Assembly (NCBI GenBank): GCA_034231615.1
Contig: CM067312.1
Coordinates: 7,872,546 to 7,936,545, forward strand
Length of the DNA: 64,000 bases
Source: Meghimatium bilineatum
Lineage: Eukaryota; Mollusca; Gastropoda; Stylommatophora; Philomycidae
Reading direction: 5' to 3'
The stretch's first letter is position 1. Every line of letters begins with the position of its first letter. Shown here piece after piece: positions 59,080-64,000 of this stretch. The translations under genes and the position numbers were made by a program. The notes beneath the pieces are model-generated. The model was not told the DNA's origin. It made no database searches and saw only the letters and a list, made by a program, of their open reading frames with translations.

Positions 59080-59930
59080 ACACCTCGGGAGTTGTTGTTT
59101 TTCTGTCTTTTATATGATTGATAATTTCACAAATCAACGAACTCATACTAACCCACGCGATCACAACACTACCAATCCCTCCGACCACATGCACTCAAAT
59201 GAAACCAAGCGATCGCAACACCTGTCCCAATATGTTCCCAGAAACTACTCATACAATTCCAACATTCGTTTAACATTTCCAAAAATCATGTGAGTTACCG
59301 AATTTTTTCACTTGTACACGTCCTCGGGGTATAGACTCCTAATATGTCACAAGATTTGAACCAGGCACTCTGAATTATACCTCACCATCCACATACACAT
59401 CTCACTTTTCTCATCTGGAAATCAGAAATGTCTTGGAAACGTATGCCATATTTTATAGATGCATATTTTCTCGTGTTTTCATAACTTTTCCCCGCTGTCT
59501 GTGGGCTGTCCTCCAGGAGTTCAAGAGAACGTTTTAAAAGAATGCCTGGAAACTTTAACAAGAATGTTTGAGAAGAATCTGGGAAATATGGAACGTACTG
59601 GAAGAACTCAGAAAGTACTGGAAAAAAATGATAGATTTGGTGGAAACATGTGTAGTGCAACGAGTTCAGAAGAAAAAGATGAGGTTGTATGCATGTGTTA
59701 CTTTCTTATGTTTTATAGTGAGGTTGTGTTTGCATGTCTTACTTTCTTATTTTTATGATGAGGTTGTGATGGCATAATAAAACAGCTTTTTTGGAGAGAT
59801 ACATTCATTTTGAGATATCTTAATGTGAACAATTTTGCAAACCTTTTCCTCGGTATTAGCATGTATGGTCGTGACGTGCTATGATGTAGAGAGGCACCGC
59901 ATCAGACGACACTAATTAACATTAATTTAA
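59080..59930. other. Unassigned DNA
   Basis: Short purine-rich repeats (GGAAACT/GGAAAAAAATG) at 59540-59660 and a TTTATAGTGAGGTTGTGTTT pair near 59680-59770. Overlapping open frames on both strands have no domain I recognise. Confidence 0.4.
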
Positions 59931-59931
59931 G

Positions 59932-60272
59932 AGCGGCATTTCGAATACAAATCTTTAAAGGGGCGGTATTTCGAATATAAATCTTTAAAGGGTGGTATTT
60001 CGAATACAAATCTTTAAAGGGCGGTATTTCGAATATAAATCTTTAAAGGGGCGGCATTTCGAATACAAATCTTTAAAGGGCGGTATTTCAAATACAAATC
60101 TTTAAAGGGGCGGCATTTTGAATACAAATCTTTAAAGGGGCAGCATTTCGAATACAAATCTTTAAAGGGGCGGAATTTCGAATTAAAATCTTTAAAGCGG
60201 CGGCTTTTCTAATAAAAATCTTTAAAGGGGCGACATGTCGAATAAAAAAACTTTAAAAGGAGCGGCATTTGG
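59932..60272. repeat. 27-29-bp minisatellite, about 12 units
   Basis: Units AAAGGGGCGGTATTTCGAAT then ACAAATCTTT, diverging at the right end. Confidence 0.93.
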
Positions 60273-60384
60273 AAGATTTGCATCATATAGAGAAAATCTT
60301 CCGCACAGTTCTGATAGTAGGTACGCTGTATGTGCTTCTTGCCTGAGTAGTGAACTCTGATAGACGGTATCCTGTCTATCTCAT

Positions 60385-60725
60385 AATGTTTCCCTCCCAT
60401 TAGTATCTCTGTCTATCTTTTTCCTCGACACTCTTCCACTCAAGTCTATGTCATAATGTTTCCCTCCCATTAGTATCTCTGCTTACCTGTTGCTCGTCAC
60501 TCTTCAAGTATAGTCTATCTCGTCATTGTTCCCTTCCACTCAAGTCTCCCATCATTGTTCCCTTCCACTCAAGTCTCCCATCATTGTTCCCTTCCACTCA
60601 AGTCTCACTTCATTTTTTTCCCTCCCACTCGTCTCCCATCAGTTTTCCCTTCCACTCAAGTCTCTCCTCATTTTCCTCTTCCACTCAAGTCTACCTCATC
60701 ATGTTTCCCTCCCATTAGTATGTCT
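60385..60725. repeat. Nested CCACTCAAGTCTC repeats
   Basis: A 75-bp direct repeat (CATAATGTTTCCCTCCCATT...) at about 60385 and 60450, then a 29-30-bp series CCCTTCCACTCAAGTCTCCC with ATCATTGTT. Confidence 0.85.
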
Positions 60726-60729
60726 GCCT

Positions 60730-61110
60730 ACCTCTTTCTCGCCACACGAGACGCAACGGCAGCAAGGGCTTGAGGCTTTTACCACACAAGCCACAAACAG
60801 CTTCCCTGCAACTTCATAACGTGAAACATTCAATCTTGACAGTATGCATATAAATTAATGTGTTTAATCGAAGCCACATAAGATCGATTGGAAGGTACGA
60901 AATTTATTGTTACAATGCATATGAATTAGGAACAATGAAGCTTTTATTTACTATTTACAAATAGGGTTTCACCAGTGTTGTCTTTCACGTGTAGAAGACT
61001 CACAGAGATATGAACTGTTTCGAAAAGCCTTCCACTAAGATTGGGTCTATGTGTGTATGAAGGAATATTGCAGCATTTGGTTTTAATAAAATATTGTGAT
61101 ATCATTTCCA
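60730..61110. other. Unassigned DNA
   Basis: Contains a GGCAGCAAGGGCTTGAGG...ACACAAGCCAC segment related to 40690-40760. Confidence 0.35.
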
Positions 61111-61112
61111 TG

Positions 61113-61245
61113 TGACGCATTCCCGAGCAGTTAGAACTCTGGTGGTTCAGAGTTCGATCCCCGGTAATGATTGGATTTTTTATATAAATGAAAATGAGCG
61201 TGACGTTTGGACAGAAAGTGCATGAGATCTTTATCACACAGGCTA
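61113..61245 (+). mobile_element. tRNA-headed SINE
   Basis: Head CCGAGCAGTTAGAACTCTGG then TTCAGAGTTCGATCCCCGG (B-box AGTTCGATCC), then the body ATATAAATGAAAATGAGCG. Its tail passes into the 43-bp array that follows. Confidence 0.55.
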
Positions 61246-61460
61246 ATCGAAACCTCCCTGCATCATCCTAACATTATTACACAGGCCAGACGAAACCTCC
61301 CTGCAACATCTTAACTGTATCACACAAGCCAGTCGAAATCTCCCTGCAACATTCTAACATTATCACACAAGCTAGTCGAAACCTCCCTGCAACATTCTAA
61401 CATTATCACACAAGCTAGTCGAAACCTCCCTGCAACAACTTAACTGTATCACACAGGCAA
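61230..61460. repeat. 43-bp tandem repeat derived from the SINE tail, about 5 units
   Basis: Units TCACACAAGCTAGTCGAAAC, CTCCCTGCAACATTCTAAC and ATTA. A further partial unit (CAAGTCAGTCGAAACCTC) lies at 62015-62032, beyond an insertion. Confidence 0.88.
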
Positions 61461-61468
61461 GTCGAAAC

Positions 61469-62012
61469 CCAGCATGGTCCATGGGACATATTTTTCTGTC
61501 CCATCCCATCCCATGGCAATATATGCCTGTCCCATCCCATCCCATCCCATGGGATTACTATTATAATATTAATATGGAATACATTTAAAATAAAATTATG
61601 AAATTTATGAAAGTTTAAGTTTAGTGTCTACTAAATAGGACTACATATACAAAGAGACATGCAAAACGACAAAACTTATTAACTTTATGACAATTCAGTA
61701 TCATTCTGACACTCTCATTTTATTAGACCATTTCTGAGTCACTCTGTTCATTCAGCACATTATCAATTTCCCGCTGATCGACTGCTTCTACTAATTCAGT
61801 TAATTCGGGTAATCCGTGAACCATTACCACAATGTTCATCTTACATGCAAATCTGATGTACACAGAGTTTATAACGAGAGCTGGTGACATCCGTTTTCGT
61901 AACTTACTCAACAACAATCCGTCCATGGGAAATACAAATATGTGCTGTCCCATCCCATCCCATCCCATGGGATGTTTCCCATGGGAATCCCATGGGAATA
62001 ACATTCCTATGA
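61469..62012 (-). mobile_element. Probable hAT-type transposon fragment with CATGGGA repeats, inserted in the 43-bp array
   Basis: It separates two parts of the same array. Both ends are rich in CCCATGGGA and (CCCAT)n: left CAGCATGGTCCATGGGAC, right CCCATGGGAATAACATTCC. The reverse strand holds an open stretch LLLSKLRKRMSPALVINSVY, IRFACKMNIV...LTELVEAVDQREIDNVLNEQ ending in a stop at 61723, which recalls the C-terminal dimerisation end of hAT transposases. Family call from memory; moderate doubt. Confidence 0.45.
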
Positions 62013-62039
62013 ACAAGTCAGTCGAAACCTCATAACTGG

Positions 62040-62440
62040 AAAAAATGCAATATTTACAGTTTCTTTTATATCCCATTCAGGAAGTAATCATCAACCCATA
62101 ATTTCATTTACTGTATTAATTTCTAGGCAAAATAAATACGTCGAGTAGTATGCGATTGATTTCAAAACGGTCCTGACGCACACTTGCCTCCGACAAGATA
62201 TCATCTCTCTACCTCGCCTCCACAGAGCCGAATTGTATTAGCCAATTGTACTCGTGATACCCCATATGTACTCCGTCCCTTTCAGCGGTCCGTCGCCTGC
62301 CAAGAATATAACATTAAGCACGTAACTCCGTATCTCCAAGCAATAATCCTCGTGTGTCTGTGAGAAAATCCACTTTATAAACAAGACATCAGCAAGTAAG
62401 ATTTTCAACAACTCTTTTAACATATCCACAACTTTTTATT
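62040..62440. other. Unassigned DNA
   Basis: The phrase AAAATCCACTTTATAAAC at 62366-62383 matches the SINE body at 62978-62995, so a second decayed SINE may lie here on the minus strand. Confidence 0.35.
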
Positions 62441-62800
62441 TGTTTTCCTTTTTTTCACGATGTTTTCCATATTCGTCTATATATTTTCATCTCAAAGTCA
62501 TCAATTCTATTCTTCTATATATTTTCATCTCAAAGTCATCAATTCTATTCTTCTATATATTTTCATCTCAAAGTCATCAATTCTATTCTTCTATATATTT
62601 TCATCTCAAAGTCATCAATTCTATTCTTCTATATATTTTCATCTCAAAGTCATCAATTCTATTCTTCTATATATTTTCATCTCAAAGTCATCAATTCTAT
62701 TCTTCTATATATTTTCATCTCAAAGTCATCAATTCTATTCTTCTATATATTTTCATCTCAAAGTCATCAAATATATTCTTCTAGCTGTGTATTCATTGTT
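62440..62800 (-). mobile_element. LINE reverse-transcriptase fragment expanded into a 38-bp array
   Basis: The LINE flank reads, on the reverse strand, DDFEMKIYRRIWKTS, equivalent to the IDAFEM...RRMGRTSWKEK-like part of the LINE at 53495-53885. Its continuation (CATGAGGAAATTAATAACAT on the reverse strand) is at about 63115-63170. Confidence 0.7.
62480..62780. repeat. 38-bp minisatellite inside the LINE, about 8 units
   Basis: Units TTCTATTCTTCTATATATTT then TCATCTCAAAGTCATCAA, nearly perfect; one unit equals the LINE sequence at 53590-53635 with few changes. Confidence 0.95.
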
Positions 62801-62824
62801 CATGTATCAAAAAAAACTGAGGCG

Positions 62825-63095
62825 CTAAAAAACTCTAACGGATTCCTTTTCTTGCACTTGGGTTTCCCCACATGTACTTCATCCATCTCAACGAAAGCGG
62901 CACAGCGTCTGCCTAGAGTACCACACGTGGCTCTTAACTCAGTAGCTTCAATCGATAATCTCGAGGGATCTCCGAAAATTCCACTTTATAAACTAAACGT
63001 CACGAACCGGGTTCGAACCTGCGACCTCTTTACCATAAACCAAACGACGTAACCACTACGCCACAGAGATCTCACAAAAGTACATGTATCGCTTT
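62825..63095 (-). mobile_element. tRNA-headed SINE inserted in the LINE
   Basis: The reverse strand at about 63005-63073 reads GATCTCTGTGGCGTAGTGGT (A-box TGGCGTAGTGG) and CGCAGGTTCGAACCCGG (B-box GGTTCGAACCC). The body extends to about 62825. LINE sequence of the same family lies on both sides. Confidence 0.7.
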
Positions 63096-63099
63096 ACAA

Positions 63100-63175
63100 T
63101 TTCCGTCTTTATTTGCAATTTGATTAGATGTTATTAATTTCCTCATGACACTGCACTTTTAAGCCATTCTCTAAA
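63100..63175 (-). mobile_element. LINE fragment, continuation beyond the SINE
   Basis: TTTGATTAGATGTTATTAAT and TTCCTCATGACACTGCA parallel 53725-53765 (TTTAGATGTTAATAATTTCC). Confidence 0.6.
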
Positions 63176-63179
63176 AAAT

Positions 63180-63790
63180 CTCTAAAAACTGAACAAATAA
63201 ACTTCAATAATATTAAATAAAAATCTAAATCTATACCCGCAATGATAGAAAAATACACAATATAATATAGATCTGAGCCGCTATTGTATGATTCAAAACA
63301 AAAATAAAAACCGTCCGACTATGAAGAGATTCAGCGTTGCCAATAAAAGCAAAAACATGACTATAAAATTGACACTGGAAAAATCAATGGACTTGACTGA
63401 AGCAACAGGAGTCTATTATTTGATACAAGAAATGTTTTCTATTTTTGTAGTCATTTCGTGGGCGGAGAAAGGGGGTTGTGTGTTGTTTATTTTTCCTGAC
63501 GTTTCTCTTCTATATTCATACTTGGTTTGTCGATAAATTAGTTGGAAGTTTTGTTGATTCCGTAAATATTTTCCGCAACGTATGCATTCTATCAGCTGCA
63601 GGTTTTACTTTTCCCTCGAACATTTATGACAGTTTTTTTTAACAATACATAACCTTTACCGGGGAAATATATAAGAAAGTGTGACTAGAGCTAAGGAGGA
63701 AGTGTGAGAGAGCTAAAAGAATTATATAATAGATAGAAAGATAGAAAGACAAGAGAAATAGGGAGAGATAGAAAGATAAACACATAGAGT
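63180..63790. other. Unassigned DNA
   Basis: An open frame of 82 codons at 63288-63536 has no recognised domain. Nothing else seen. Confidence 0.4.
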
Positions 63791-63957
63791 TTATATATAT
63801 ATATATATAAAGATATATTCATAGCTAGATAAATAGACAGAAAGACAGACGGACGGGCGGATGGAAGGATGGATGGATGAATGGATAGATTGATGGATAG
63901 GCAGACAGAGGATAAACGGATAGACAAACAGATAGATAGATAGATAGACAGACAGAA

Positions 63958-63988
<31 letters not shown>

Positions 63989-64000
63989 TAGACAGATAGA
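63790..64000. repeat. Impure AGAT/AGAC/GGAT tetranucleotide repeats to the window end
   Basis: (AT)n at 63794-63809, then GATGGATGGATG, AGATAGATAGAT and, from about 63942, AGACAGACAGAC. The array is cut by the window edge. Confidence 0.95.

Noticed and set aside
64000-64000. Telomere-like or satellite terminus at the window end
   Set aside because: The end is an AGAC tetranucleotide microsatellite, not TTAGGG, and it is simply cut by the window.

Overview
The window looks like gene-poor eukaryotic DNA. It is AT-rich and carries long introns, tRNA-headed SINEs, broken LINEs, hAT-type elements and a very heavy load of minisatellites. By adding up array spans I estimate that about a third of it is tandem repeat. 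The only host gene I can support is the 3' end of a protocadherin-like receptor. That gene, the LINE families and the repeat style suggest a lophotrochozoan, most likely a mollusc and perhaps a cephalopod. The taxon is inference, not something read directly.

Layout. (1) 1-11180 is a contig end closed by a run of exactly 100 N (11181-11280). It is a near-identical copy of 41350-50664 in the same orientation. The copies differ by scattered substitutions, by array lengths (about 103 versus 28 units of a 21-bp repeat, 16 versus 1 unit of a 15-bp repeat) and by one SINE insertion with an 11-bp target duplication. An uncollapsed second haplotype placed next to the primary contig is the simplest reading; a true segmental duplication is the alternative. 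(2) 11281-16175 holds a LINE C-terminal fragment, minisatellites and unassigned sequence. (3) 16176-38276 carries three + strand exons (16176/16185-16292, 19987-20119, 37534-38276). Their phases join exactly into a 327-330 aa cytoplasmic tail ending in a stop. The introns are filled with at least fifteen tandem arrays, SINEs, LINE pieces and a hAT MITE. (4) 38277-41349 is the 3' flank, with a LINE 3' end, a 1.6-kb 23-bp satellite and a LINE reverse-transcriptase C-terminus. (5) 41350-50664 is the second copy. (6) 50665-64000 is intergenic, with LINE pieces (two of which have spawned minisatellites), a hAT-like fragment, SINEs and simple repeats up to the window end.

No operons, CRISPR arrays, rRNA or functional tRNA genes were found. 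Nearly all long open frames lie inside arrays whose unit is a multiple of three bases, and they are open on both strands. The most informative signals are the allelic-looking duplication, the SINE presence/absence pair with its target duplication, several minisatellites that visibly grew out of LINE or SINE sequence, arrays carrying splice-site-like motifs, and a dispersed hammerhead-like motif.
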